Below the pieces are notes generated by a model. The model worked only from the letters and a program-made list of their open reading frames with translations. It was not told the origin of the DNA and did not search any database. This document shows, piece after piece, positions 53,360-63,800 of a DNA stretch of 64,000 nt; the stretch's first letter is position 1; each line of letters opens with the position of its first letter. Source of the DNA: an uncultured Odoribacter sp. (GTDB lineage: Bacteria; Bacteroidota; Bacteroidia; Bacteroidales; Marinifilaceae). A program made the translations under genes and the position numbers. Where the stretch lies: the NCBI GenBank assembly GCA_910578985.1, contig CAJTSF010000005.1:1-64000 (forward strand). Direction: 5' to 3'.

Positions 53360-54721
53360 TTATGCAATCCCGTACTTCCGAAATTTTCTCAACTGCCAGA
53401 AAAGCAAGACGGCGGAAACCAGCACCGCCAACCCGTCCGCTATCGGGAAACTGTACCACACGCCGTCCGTCCCATAGAAGGGAGGCAGAAACAGCAGACA
53501 GGGAAGCAGGAATATCAACTGCCGGGTGAGCGACAGGAATATCGCCTTGCCCGCCATGCCTATCGACTGGAAAAAACTGACGGACACCATCTGCAAGCCG
53601 ACGAGCGGGAAGAAACCCATGATTCGCCGCATGCCATGCTCGGAGAGGTCAATCAACTCCTCATCGACGGTGAACCACGAAATAATCCCGCGCGGGAAGA
53701 GCTGGCACACCAGAAACCCGAAGGTGGTCACCGCCACTCCGCACAGGAGGGTGTAACGCACCACCCGAACCACCCGGTCCGCTTGCCTCGCCCCGTAATT
53801 ATAGCCGGCAATGGGCTGCATTCCCTGGTTGAATCCCATGACAATCATGATAAACAGGAACACAATGCGATTGACAATCCCGTAAGCGCCGATATACATG
53901 TCGCCGCCGTGAGTCTTCAGCCCGTTATTGACGAGCATCACAATCAGGCAGGCGCAGATATTCATCAGGAAAGGCGACAACCCGATGGCAATCATCGACC
54001 CGACCAGCTTTCTTTTCAGGCGGAAGATGCCGCGCTGGAAACGGATATAGCTGTTCTTGCGGGAGAAGTGGTAAAGCACGCCGCACAGGGCGAGGAACTG
54101 CGCGCAGATGGTTCCCAGCGCCGCTCCCATGATGCCGAGTTTCAATCCGAAAATAAAAAAGGCGTTGAACATCGCATTCACCACCACCCCGAAAAGGGTG
54201 GCAGCCATCGCCCGCTGCGGATAGCCGGAAGCCCGCATCACATCGTTCAATCCCATATAGATGTGGGTAATCAGGTTGCCGTACAGTATCACTTTCATGT
54301 AATCACGCGCATAGGGCAGGGTGTCCTCGCTCGCCCCGAAAAACATCAGTATGGGGTCGAGGAAAACCAGGCACACCGTCATGAATACCAATCCGATAAC
54401 GGCATTCATCACCAACACATTCCCCAACACCGCCTCGGCGCTTTTCAAATCCTTCTGTCCCATCTTCACGGACACCAAGGTGGACGCCCCCACCCCCACC
54501 AGCGAGCCGAACGCCGCCGCCAGGTTGATGAAGGGGAAAGTCACCGCCAGTCCGGCAATCGCCAACGCCCCGACTCCCTGTCCGATAAAGATGCTGTCCA
54601 TCATATTATAAAGCGAAGCCGCCGTCATCGCCACAATGGCGGGTACGGCATAACGCACCAACAATTTTCTGATATTCTCCGTCCCGAGCGACAAGGGACT
54701 CTTCTGTGTGTTCATATCCAT
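53360..54721 (-). CDS. MATE-family efflux transporter
   Basis: 453 aa with about twelve membrane helices. The N-terminal 'PAIVAMTAASLYNMMDSIFIGQGVGALAIAGLAVTFP' is the MATE signature, repeated in the second half near 'GSMIAIGLSPFLMNICACLI' and 'GMQPIAGYNYGARQADRV'. It probably exports cationic drugs or metabolites with Na+ or H+ antiport. It lies 6 bp downstream of ispG in the same direction, so it may be co-transcribed with ispG and the acyl-CoA ligase. Confidence 0.93.
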   Translation of the reverse strand: MDMNTQKSPLSLGTENIRKLLVRYAVPAIVAMTAASLYNMMDSIFIGQGVGALAIAGLAVTFPFINLAAAFGSLVGVGASTLVSVKMGQKDLKSAEAVLGNVLVMNAVIGLVFMTVCLVFLDPILMFFGASEDTLPYARDYMKVILYGNLITHIYMGLNDVMRASGYPQRAMAATLFGVVVNAMFNAFFIFGLKLGIMGAALGTICAQFLALCGVLYHFSRKNSYIRFQRGIFRLKRKLVGSMIAIGLSPFLMNICACLIVMLVNNGLKTHGGDMYIGAYGIVNRIVFLFIMIVMGFNQGMQPIAGYNYGARQADRVVRVVRYTLLCGVAVTTFGFLVCQLFPRGIISWFTVDEELIDLSEHGMRRIMGFFPLVGLQMVSVSFFQSIGMAGKAIFLSLTRQLIFLLPCLLFLPPFYGTDGVWYSFPIADGLAVLVSAVLLFWQLRKFRKYGIA

Positions 54722-54727
54722 CTTGTT

Positions 54728-56575
54728 TTACTTATTTATATTTTCCCCTTCGGCTATCAACTCCCGCAATGCCTCGACGGCTTCCGCTTCGGGTACCGCC
54801 GCACGCACCATCCGCCGTCCACGGTAGAGGTTCACCTTGCCGTTACCGGCACCCACATAGCCGTAATCGGCATCGCCCATCTCCCCGGGGCCATTGACCA
54901 CGCACCCCATGACAGCGATTTTCAAGGTGTCGAGATGGGCAAACGCCGCCTTGACACGCGCCACCGCCCCCTGCAAGTCGAACAGGGTGCGCCCGCATCC
55001 CGGGCAACTGATAAACTCCGCCTTGTAACGGCGCACTCCCGCCGACTGGAGAATATTGCGCGCCAAGTCGAGAGGATAAGCGACATCGGGTATCTCCGGC
55101 GCCGTTATCCACAGTCCGTCCGGCAACCGGTCGAGGAACAATCCACCCGTATGGGCCGACGCCGCGAGGCTCAATCCGTCCCGGTCCGTCCCCTCCAGCA
55201 CCAACCGCACCACCGTCCGATTCCCTACCCCCCAACGCCGCATCCGGCGATAGGCTTCGCGATAAGCCCGACAATCCGTCCCGAAAGCCAGCACGAGCAC
55301 GGCGCTCCGGTCCGCCTTCAGGCGTTCCGCCAATGCCTCGTCCCACATTTCCAGCGTATCCACCTGCACATAGACAGGGGAAGCATCCGGCAGTTCCGCC
55401 ATCGTCCCGTACTCCTCCGCCCGACACAGCGGGGCAGTGTTCCGATGGTACACGTGCGCCATGTCGAAAAGCGCCAGAGGGACCAGGACGCCGGTGGTTT
55501 CCGGCAACTTGGACAACTCGGGACCGAGCTGCTCCGTGTACACCCATTCGGGCGCCCGTCGTCCGGCAGACAGGCGGGCTCCGGTAACGAGGCTGTCTCC
55601 TTCCGCCGTAAAACCGACCGCCCGGCTGACCTCCTCATCCACCACGCCAGCCACCGACAAGTCCGCCACCAGTTCCGGACGTAGCGCATCCCCTTTCAAC
55701 CCGTCGCCTCCTCCTTCATACTCCGGACATGCGCACAAGTCTGCCAACGCCATCGCCACCGGAATCTCCGCTTCCGGCTCCTCCGTCAGGGAGACGCGGA
55801 TGGTGTCCCCTATTCCCTCGTTCAGCAACGCGCCGATACCGACCGCCGAACGAATACGCCCGTCCTCCCCCTCTCCCGCCTCCGTCACGCCAAGATGCAG
55901 GGGGTAAGCCATCCCCTCCCGCTCCATCGCCTGCACCAACAGACGCACTGCGTCCACCATCACCCGACAATCGCTGGACTTCAACGAAATCACGACGGCA
56001 TCGAAACCGACCGACCTGCACACCCGCAGGTATTCCATTGTGGACTCCACCATGCCCGCCGGCGTGTCGCCGTAACGGCTCATGATGCGGTCGGAAAGGG
56101 AACCGTGGTTCGTCCCGATACGCACCGCGGTACCATGGAGACGGCACACCTCCAGGAAGGCGGTGAACTTCTCACGCAACAACTCCAGTTCGGCAGCATA
56201 CTCCTCATCCGTGTAGGTCAGATTCCGGAACGTCGCCCGCTTATCCGCAAAATTACCGGGGTTGATGCGCACTTTCTCCACATACTGCGCCGCCACCATG
56301 GCGGCATCCGGCGTGAAATGAATATCCGCCGACAAGGGCGTGTCATAGCCGCGGGCACGCAACGCCGCATGAATCCGTTTCAGGTTCTCCGCCTCCCGGA
56401 CGCCCGGTGCCGTTATCCGCACCAGCTCGCCTCCCGCCTCGATAATCCGTATCGCCTGCTCCACGCACGCCTCTGTGTCCATCGTGGGCGTGTTCAGCAT
56501 GGACTGTATCATCACGGGCTTTTCCGACGAAAGCGTGAGGCGCCCTATTTCTACCGGTATCGTTTTTCTGCGCAT
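54728..56575 (-). CDS. ispG: 4-hydroxy-3-methylbut-2-enyl diphosphate synthase (long form)
   Basis: 615 aa, the long Bacteroidota/plant-type IspG, with an insertion domain between the TIM barrel and the Fe-S domain. The start 'IPVEIGRLTLSSEKPVMIQS MLNTPTMD' (spaced here) and 'RITAPGVREAENLKRIHAAL' are IspG landmarks. The 4Fe-4S ligands are Cys524 and Cys527 (CPGCGRT) and Cys558 (MGCVVNGPGE). The enzyme converts MEcPP to HMBPP in the MEP isoprenoid pathway. Flanked by the acyl-CoA ligase (10 bp upstream) and MATE gene. Confidence 0.96.
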   Translation of the reverse strand: MRRKTIPVEIGRLTLSSEKPVMIQSMLNTPTMDTEACVEQAIRIIEAGGELVRITAPGVREAENLKRIHAALRARGYDTPLSADIHFTPDAAMVAAQYVEKVRINPGNFADKRATFRNLTYTDEEYAAELELLREKFTAFLEVCRLHGTAVRIGTNHGSLSDRIMSRYGDTPAGMVESTMEYLRVCRSVGFDAVVISLKSSDCRVMVDAVRLLVQAMEREGMAYPLHLGVTEAGEGEDGRIRSAVGIGALLNEGIGDTIRVSLTEEPEAEIPVAMALADLCACPEYEGGGDGLKGDALRPELVADLSVAGVVDEEVSRAVGFTAEGDSLVTGARLSAGRRAPEWVYTEQLGPELSKLPETTGVLVPLALFDMAHVYHRNTAPLCRAEEYGTMAELPDASPVYVQVDTLEMWDEALAERLKADRSAVLVLAFGTDCRAYREAYRRMRRWGVGNRTVVRLVLEGTDRDGLSLAASAHTGGLFLDRLPDGLWITAPEIPDVAYPLDLARNILQSAGVRRYKAEFISCPGCGRTLFDLQGAVARVKAAFAHLDTLKIAVMGCVVNGPGEMGDADYGYVGAGNGKVNLYRGRRMVRAAVPEAEAVEALRELIAEGENINK

Positions 56576-56585
56576 TTTGTCCTTT

Positions 56586-58508
56586 CTATTTCATGATTTC
56601 CCGCATGTTTTTCGTATTCAGCGGGTTTCGAATATCTTTTCCCTCGGGGGTATAAACAAAATCCAATTCGGCACGGAACAGGTCGTACACTTTATGCCTC
56701 ACCACCTTCGCCGTGGAGTTCACCGTGCCGTTCGCCTCCCCGAGCGGCTCGGGCAAAACCGCCACCACGGCAGGCAACCATCGCTCGGGGAACATCCCTT
56801 CGCAATCGCCCCCCTTGCGGAAACGCATCAACTCGCTGTAAATCTTGTCCAGCATCAGTTTACATCCCTCCACGGAATCCGGCGCCACACCATGTTTCTC
56901 GGCATACGCCTTCAACGCCGCCTTGTTCGGCACGACCAACCCCGCGGTGTAAAGCGACTGGCTGTTGTAAAGCACGCAATAGTCGATATAAGGCGACATT
57001 TCCGTCACCGCCTCCTCGATGCCCTCCGGGCTGTACTTCTCCCCATCGGAGGCAATCAGCAACGATTTGAAGCGCCCCAGCACATAGAGCAACCCCTGCT
57101 CATCCACATAGCCCATGTCGCCGGTATAAAGCCACCCGTCCCGCAGGCTCTCCGCCGTGGAGACGGGATTCTTCCAATAACCTTTCATCACATTGCCCCC
57201 GCGAATCACAATCTCTCCTTTCTCCCCGCGCGGCAGCTCGTTGCCCTGCTCGTCGCATATTTTCAAATCCATCGGCTGCACCACTTGTCCGGACGAGCCG
57301 AAATGATGCAACTGCGGGCGGTTCGAACTGATGACGGGCGATGCCTCGGAAAGCCCGTACCCCTGTAACATCGGTATGCCCAACGCACAGTAATAACGTT
57401 GCAATTCCGTATCCAGCAATGCTCCGCCCCCGATAAAGAAACGCAGGTTGCCGCCAAACACCTCCCGCACCTTGCGGAACACTATCCGGTCCGCCAGCCA
57501 CAGCAAAGGGTACAGCATCCGCCGCCACCCCTTGCCCTTGTAGTTGCCTGCCCCATAATACCGGTAAGCCACCCGCAACCCCTGTTTGTATATCCACCCC
57601 ACCAATTTCCCTTTCTGGCGGATGCCCGCCTCGATATTTTTCCGGAAATTCTTCGCCAATGCGGGCACGCTCAACAACAAGTGCGGCTTCACCTCTTTCA
57701 AGTTCACGGGAATATTGCGCAAATACTCCATCGGCGAACTCCCGAAATCCACCGCCGCCAGCGAAGCCCCGTTGTACATGAAAGAATATATGCCCACGGT
57801 ATGGGCAAAACTATGGTCCCACGGCAAGAACAGCAACACCCGGTACCAAGAAGGAATCCGTATCAGGGAATCCGCCTGGAGCACATTGCTCACGTAATTC
57901 CCGTGACTCAGCATGATACCCTTCGGCTCCGCCGTGGTGCCCGAGGTATAGGAGATGTTCGCCAAGTCGTCAGCCGTCACCGATGCCGTCCGCTCCTCCA
58001 GTTCCCCAGGATGTGCCTGTCTCCATGCGCGTCCGTCACGTTCCAGTTCCTCGAAAGAGGCGTATTTCCCCTCCATATTCCGGGAAGGTCGAATCACGAA
58101 CACCCGTTCCACCTCCGGCATCTGCGCCTCCAACTGCCGGACGGCACCCGCATAATAATCGGACACGATGATAAAACGCGCCCCCGAATGGTTCACGCGG
58201 AACACCACCTCCGCCGGCGTCAGCTTCATGCTCAACGGCACATTCACTCCTCCCGCATACAATACCCCCAGTTCACCGTACACCCACGCATTGCATCCCT
58301 CGCTCAGCAGCGCCACCCGCTCCCCTTTCCGCAATCCCGCCGCCATCAGCCCCGCCGCCACATCACGCACATGTTCCCGCGTCTCCGCATAGGAGGTCGG
58401 CTCATACTTCCCGCCCCGCTTTTCCCACAAATAAACCTGCTCCGGAAACTTGCCGCAACTCCGTTCCAGCAAGTCTATTATCGTATTTAAATCTCTCTCT
58501 TTCATCAT
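56586..58508 (-). CDS. AMP-dependent long-chain acyl-CoA synthetase
   Basis: 640 aa. The AMP-binding P-loop YTSGTTAEPKG lies at 187-197. 'QGYGLSEASPVISSNRPQLH', 'GWLYTGDMGYVDEQGLLYVLGRFKSLLIASDGEKYSPEGIEE' (the hinge/adenylation segment, quoted as YTGDMGYVD and GRFKSLLI) are family motifs. It activates fatty acids to acyl-CoA for lipid synthesis or turnover. It leads a minus-strand run with ispG and MATE. The promoter box at 58513-58520 lies only 4-5 bp from the first ATG, so the transcript may be leaderless. Confidence 0.93.
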   Translation of the reverse strand: MMKERDLNTIIDLLERSCGKFPEQVYLWEKRGGKYEPTSYAETREHVRDVAAGLMAAGLRKGERVALLSEGCNAWVYGELGVLYAGGVNVPLSMKLTPAEVVFRVNHSGARFIIVSDYYAGAVRQLEAQMPEVERVFVIRPSRNMEGKYASFEELERDGRAWRQAHPGELEERTASVTADDLANISYTSGTTAEPKGIMLSHGNYVSNVLQADSLIRIPSWYRVLLFLPWDHSFAHTVGIYSFMYNGASLAAVDFGSSPMEYLRNIPVNLKEVKPHLLLSVPALAKNFRKNIEAGIRQKGKLVGWIYKQGLRVAYRYYGAGNYKGKGWRRMLYPLLWLADRIVFRKVREVFGGNLRFFIGGGALLDTELQRYYCALGIPMLQGYGLSEASPVISSNRPQLHHFGSSGQVVQPMDLKICDEQGNELPRGEKGEIVIRGGNVMKGYWKNPVSTAESLRDGWLYTGDMGYVDEQGLLYVLGRFKSLLIASDGEKYSPEGIEEAVTEMSPYIDYCVLYNSQSLYTAGLVVPNKAALKAYAEKHGVAPDSVEGCKLMLDKIYSELMRFRKGGDCEGMFPERWLPAVVAVLPEPLGEANGTVNSTAKVVRHKVYDLFRAELDFVYTPEGKDIRNPLNTKNMREIMK

Positions 58509-58512
58509 GACG

Positions 58513-58520
58513 CAAAGATA
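58513..58520 (-). promoter_or_regulatory. -7 box of the acyl-CoA synthetase/ispG/MATE run
   Basis: Minus strand TATCTTTG, an exact TAnnTTTG match whose last base is 4 bp before the ATG at 58508. Confidence 0.55.
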
Positions 58521-58568
58521 CGACTTATTTTAAAGGCGTTCATCTATCCTTCATATCATTTTTTTATA

Positions 58569-58576
58569 TAATTTTG
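58569..58576 (+). promoter_or_regulatory. -7 box of rpiB
   Basis: TAATTTTG, an exact TAnnTTTG match 38 bp upstream of the rpiB ATG. Confidence 0.55.
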
Positions 58577-58614
58577 TCCAGACCAAAACAATACGAAGAT
58601 TCAAACGACAGACC

Positions 58615-59046
58615 ATGAAAATAGCAATCGCTTGTGACCACGCCGGTTACGACTTCAAGGAAAAATTAGTGAAACACCTCTGTTCCCAGGGACACGAAGT
58701 TAAGGATTTCGGTACGCATTCATCCGAAAGCATGGATTATCCGGACACGGCACATCCCATGGCAGCCGCCGTGGAAGCCGGCGAGTTCGACAAAGGCATC
58801 GCCCTCTGCGGCAGCGGCAACGGCATCAACATGACGGTCAATAAACACCAGGGCATCCGTGCCGCCCTCTGTTGGAATGTCGAAATCGCCTGGCTGGCAC
58901 GCCTGCACAACGATGCCAACGTATGTTGCCTCCCCGCCCGCTTCATTCCTTACGAAGACGCGCAGGACATCGTGGAACGCTTCCTGACCACCGACTTCGA
59001 AGGCGGAAGACACCAACGGAGAATCGAAAAAATCCCGTTGAAATAA
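58615..59046 (+). CDS. rpiB: Ribose 5-phosphate isomerase B
   Basis: 143 aa. 'IACDHAGYDFKEKL' (Asp8, His9) at the N-terminus, catalytic Cys65 in ALCGSGNGINM, and 'ARLHNDANVCCLPARFI' (His98) are RpiB/LacAB landmarks. It interconverts ribose 5-phosphate and ribulose 5-phosphate in the pentose phosphate pathway. The next gene, an ECF sigma factor, begins 2 bp after its stop, so the two are probably co-transcribed. Confidence 0.95.
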   Translation: MKIAIACDHAGYDFKEKLVKHLCSQGHEVKDFGTHSSESMDYPDTAHPMAAAVEAGEFDKGIALCGSGNGINMTVNKHQGIRAALCWNVEIAWLARLHNDANVCCLPARFIPYEDAQDIVERFLTTDFEGGRHQRRIEKIPLK

Positions 59047-59047
59047 C

Positions 59048-59641
59048 ATGCAGAAAGACATCCCCCAAGAACCGGAGGAAGAAGCCGACTATCTGCTCAG
59101 CCTGTTGAAAAAAGGAGACAAATCGGGATTGGAACAATTGTTCCGGATATTCTATAAACCGCTGGTGATATACGCCTACCGATTGCTGGGCAACCAAGCG
59201 GATGCGGAAGATGCCGTGCAGGAGATATTCATCAAATTCTGGCAAAGGAACCAATTCGCGGACATCCGTTCCTATCTCCGCTCCTACCTTTACAACTCGG
59301 TGCGCAACCATTGCGTGAATATCCTTGAAAGCCGGAAAGGCAAGACTTCCATACCGCTCGAAAGCATTCCGGATATTCCGGACGAATCCACCATTCCCCA
59401 AAAACAAGAACTGGAGAAACGCCTGGAAGAAATCCACCGGGAAATCGAAAAGCTGCCCACCCGCACCCGCCACATCGTGCAAGCCATCCTCATAGAACAT
59501 AAAAAATACAAAGAAGTCGCTGAAACAGAAGACATCGCTGTAAATACCGTAAAAACGTTACTGCAGCGCGCACTGACCGAATTGAGGGGTAAACTGAACC
59601 GGGACGCTTTCCTGCTGTTGCTTTTTTATCCGAAAGAATAA
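59048..59641 (+). CDS. ECF RNA polymerase sigma factor
   Basis: 197 aa. Region 2: 'DKSGLEQLFRIFYKPLVIYA', 'GNQADAEDAVQEIFIKFWQR'. Region 4: 'LPTRTRHIVQAILIEHKKYK', 'EVAETEDIAVNTVKTLLQRA'. The ATG is 1 bp after the rpiB stop. It is followed by FecR and an STN-bearing SusC, forming operon 4. It probably responds to the SusC ligand; transcription may also come from the rpiB promoter, giving a basal supply of the sigma factor (inference). Confidence 0.93.
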   Translation: MQKDIPQEPEEEADYLLSLLKKGDKSGLEQLFRIFYKPLVIYAYRLLGNQADAEDAVQEIFIKFWQRNQFADIRSYLRSYLYNSVRNHCVNILESRKGKTSIPLESIPDIPDESTIPQKQELEKRLEEIHREIEKLPTRTRHIVQAILIEHKKYKEVAETEDIAVNTVKTLLQRALTELRGKLNRDAFLLLLFYPKE

Positions 59642-59712
59642 TTTTTTTTCATTTTCCTGTCACCCATTTTCTTTCTTTTCCTGTCGAATAATAAACAAGA
59701 AAAAGGAAAAAA

Positions 59713-60888
59713 ATGCTCATACTGCCCGCATCCATTTTCACTTTGCTCATAGCCAAACGGAGCCGAGCCCTTACCGAAGAAGAGGAATTGATATGGCAAG
59801 CCTGGACGGAAGAGAGTCCCGCCCATGCCGCCGAAGCGCAGAGGATGGCGCAACTGATAGACGAAACTGTACAGGCGGAACTCAACCATAGTATCGATGT
59901 GCAAAGCGGTTGGAAAAAAGTGGCTGCCAACACCCGCTCTTCCGCGGGTTGGAAACGCCGCAAAATCCGTCTCCTGTGGCGAAACATCGCAGCGGTTCTT
60001 TTCCCGCTGGCATGTGTCGGAAGCCTCCTGCTGTGGCAAAGGCAACCGGAGCCAGCCGCCACCATCCTGCCGACAAATATCGTCCCCGGTTCACCCAAAG
60101 CGGAACTGATTCTGGCAGGAGGGGAAACCATCCGCTTAGACCCAAAGACGCAGCAAAAGATTACAAACCGGGAAGGGCATTCCATCGGCGTAGACTCCGC
60201 CAACCGCCTGGTCTACTCTTCCCAGCCTACGCGAAGCACAGAATGGCACACTCTGCGCATCCCGCAAGGCGGCGAATACCAACTGACCTTGCCGGACGGC
60301 TCGGAAGTATGGCTGAACTCCGCCTCGGAACTGCACTTCCCCGTGGCATTCAACGAGAACGAACGACGCGTCACCCTGAAAGGGGAGGCCTATTTCGAAG
60401 TGAAGAAAAGCGCGCAACCTTTCATCGTCGGCACCGACCAGGGAGAGGTCAGGGTGTTGGGCACCCGCTTCAACCTCAACGCCTATCCCGACGAGCAGCA
60501 AACCGTCACCACCTTGGTCGAAGGCGCTGTGGAATTCCGCCATGAGCAAAACCGCCTCCGCCTGCAACCCGGCGAACAGGCCGTGCTGGACAACCGCACC
60601 GAAAAGGTAGACGTCCGGCAGGTAAACACATCACTCTATACCTCGTGGGTGAACGGCATCTTCGAATACGAGCGGATGCCCCTGGCCGCCATCATGCGCC
60701 AGCTGGCACGCTGGTACGACATCGATTACCGATTCGAAGACCGGGAGTTCGAAGAGCATCCCTTCACAGGCATCGTCCGCCGCGACCAAAAGTTAGACAA
60801 GATACTCGGCATGATCGGCAAAACGACCCGCGTCACATTTGAAATATCCGGCAGGACAATATATATCAAAAAGAAAAGAACCATTTAA
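59713..60888 (+). CDS. FecR-family anti-sigma factor
   Basis: 391 aa. The cytoplasmic part ('LTEEEELIWQAWTEESPAHA') is followed by one membrane helix (~91-109, 'AAVLFPLACVGSLLLW'), the FecR domain ('LPDGSEVWLNSASELHFPVA', 'RRVTLKGEAYFEVKKSAQPF', 'VRVLGTRFNLNAYPDEQ') and a C-terminal DUF4974 domain ('IFEYERMPLAAIMRQLARWY'). It regulates the sigma factor encoded upstream and is the expected contact of the STN domain of the SusC that starts 12 bp later. Confidence 0.94.
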   Translation: MLILPASIFTLLIAKRSRALTEEEELIWQAWTEESPAHAAEAQRMAQLIDETVQAELNHSIDVQSGWKKVAANTRSSAGWKRRKIRLLWRNIAAVLFPLACVGSLLLWQRQPEPAATILPTNIVPGSPKAELILAGGETIRLDPKTQQKITNREGHSIGVDSANRLVYSSQPTRSTEWHTLRIPQGGEYQLTLPDGSEVWLNSASELHFPVAFNENERRVTLKGEAYFEVKKSAQPFIVGTDQGEVRVLGTRFNLNAYPDEQQTVTTLVEGAVEFRHEQNRLRLQPGEQAVLDNRTEKVDVRQVNTSLYTSWVNGIFEYERMPLAAIMRQLARWYDIDYRFEDREFEEHPFTGIVRRDQKLDKILGMIGKTTRVTFEISGRTIYIKKKRTI

Positions 60889-60899
60889 CAAATTACTTT

Positions 60900-63800
60900 A
60901 TGGAAAAAACGCAATTCAAAAACTGCTCCATCCAAAAGCATGCAGCAGTGCGCCAAATGTTCAGGCAAGGCCTGGCGTTGGCAATGGTGTTCCTGAGTTG
61001 TTCATGGGGCTATGCCTCGGCACAAGGGAAGAAAGTCAGTTTAGAAGTAAGAGATGCCGCCTTGCGGGAGGTGCTGCAAGAGGTGAAATCCCAGACAGGA
61101 GTCAGATTCGTGTACAGCGACATCGAAATCGGCAAAGGCAAACCGGTCACAGCGCAATTCAACGACCTCGCCCTGCAGACCGCGATGGAGCGCATCCTGT
61201 CCGGGCAACCGTTTGCCTTTGAAATGGGAAGCGACGTCATCATCATCAAACCGGTGAAAGAAACGCAACCGGCGGCTCCGCAAGCGAAGCGCACCGTCAG
61301 CGGCGTGGTGAAAGACGATAACGGCACCCCGCTTCCGGGTGTCAGCGTTATCCTCAAAGGCACTTCAGCAGGTGTTGCCACCGACATCGACGGACGCTTT
61401 GCCATCAAAGTGGACGACACGCCCGATATCATTCTCGTCTTCTCCTTTATCGGTATGAAAACCAAAGAGGTCAAAATCGGTCATGCGCAAACCTTGAACG
61501 TCACCCTGCAAAACGACACCGAGGCGCTGGACGAAGTGGTGGTCACCGGTGTACAGACCATCGAGAAGGGACGCGCCACGGGGTCTTTCGCCCTGCTGAA
61601 CCAAGACGACATGAAGCAAATCTACTCCACGAGCCTCACCGAGAAACTGGAAGGTGCCGTTCCAGGCTTGTATGTGGACAAAGACAATGAAATCACTATC
61701 CGCGGTATCAGTACACTGAACGCCAATACGAAACCGCTCATCGTCGTGGACGGCTTCCCGATGGAAAGTTCGGAACTGAACCTCAACCCCAACGACATCG
61801 AGCAGGTAACCGTCCTGAAGGATGCGGCTTCAGCATCCATCTGGGGTATTCGGGCAGCCAACGGCGTGATAGTCATCACTACCAAACGAGGCAAGAAAGG
61901 CAACGGTACACAAGTTACCTATAATGGCAACGTGACATATGGGGCAAGAACGGATTTAAATGACTTACATTTACTGAATTCCACCGAGTACGCCCGACTG
62001 AATTTCGAATCGACTCTGGTCAATGGAGTGAGCGGAAAACCCTATGGTCTCAATGAACTGGAAAAAATATACGAAAGAATGAGTGCCGGCGAACTGTCTG
62101 AAAAACAAGCTTGGGCAGAGGTGGACAAAATAGGAGCCTTCAACAACAAAAAGCAAATTGAAGACAATTTCTATCGCCATCTGTTCACCCAACAACACAA
62201 CATTTCTATTCAAACCGGTGGAGAAAATGTTTCTACGTATATTTCGCTCAACTACGACCAAAACAAGAGCCAAATCGTAGGCAACCAATATAACAAATAC
62301 AACCTATTGGTCAATAACGACATCAATTTACGTCACAACCTGACCGCTTCGGTAAATCTCCGTGCAACCCACCAATACTCCAAATCGAACGGATACGATG
62401 AACTGGGGCAAACCTATGCCGAAAATTTAGAACCCTGGCAACGTATTTTAAACGATGACGGTTCCTATTATTGGAAACAGGGGAATATTGACGAAGAATA
62501 TGCAGCCCGTCTAGAAGCATTGGGCATGAAAACCTGGAACACAAACTCCCTTCAGGAGATGCGCATGAATGACAAGAAGAGTAAAATGTACAACCTCTCT
62601 TCTTCTTTGCGATTGGCGTGGAAACCTATTGAAGGATTGGAACTTTCAACTCAAGGTAATTATGAGTTCGGAAATACGGAAGCTATCGACTGGTATGCTG
62701 AAGACCACTATTATACCCGCCGTTTAACAAACGAAAATGCAGAGGTGGAATTAGATGAAGACGATATGCCGAAAAGAATCATCAAATACAATTTACCCAA
62801 TTCAGGCGGTATTAAAGATGTTTCCAACAGCCATTCGATTTCCTATTCTGTACGTAATATGATTACCTATAGTGGTGAAAAAGAGGGCTTCACCTACAAA
62901 GTAATGGCAGGTAATGAATTCTACTCTTTGGAAGACAATACCTACGGAGACCGACTTTGGGGATACGACCCGGAACTTTTGACTTCTCAAAGCATTAACC
63001 TAAGTGATTTGAATAGCGGAGTCATTGGTTATGACGGATGGCTTACTTACGGTTTGTCATATTCCCCGACAATTTATGAAAGCCTGGAACGTTACACCTC
63101 CTATTTCGGAACGGCAAGCATAAATTACAAAGACCGCTACGACTTTTTCGGAAGTGTCCGCCTTGACCAAACCAACCTGCTGACCAATGCCAATGAATTT
63201 CGGAATAATCCTTCTTGGTCGGTAGGTGCCAAATGGAACATCGTCAATGAAGATTTCTTCAAATTCGATCAAGTGGATGATTTAGGTGTTCGGCTTTCCT
63301 ATGGATTGACAGGAAATATCGACAAGAGTACTGCACCGGATATTGTTGCCAAAGCAGATATAGATTCTTATGGAACAATGTTGAATTATTTACAGGTGAC
63401 CAATCCTGCCAATCCGGAATTGGGCTGGGAAAAGACATACAGTTGGAATTTGGGAGTAAATGGCGTATTTTTTAACCATCGTCTCCGTATCGATGCTGAT
63501 TTCTATAACAAAAAATCGAAAGAATTGCTGGCAAACGTTGAAGTCGACCCCACTTCCGGCTGGTCTTCTATGCAGAAAAACTCCGCAGAAGTACTTAACC
63601 GCGGTATCGACCTTACGCTTTACGGCAGAATATTGAATCTTCCGAAAGTGAAATGGGATGCCACCTTGCAGTTTTCCTATAACAAAAACAAAGTAGCTTC
63701 TATAAATTATACTCCGACAATCAATAACGTCTACCGAGGAGCACCTTACAAAGGACAAGCAATCGGCTATCTTGCCGTTCACCGTTATGGAGGATTGGAC

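Noticed and set aside
53231..55684. Long plus-strand ORF (817 codons) opposite MATE and ispG
   Set aside because: It lies antisense to two clear genes, has a His/Arg/Gln-rich composition without motifs, and reflects the codon bias of the opposite strand.
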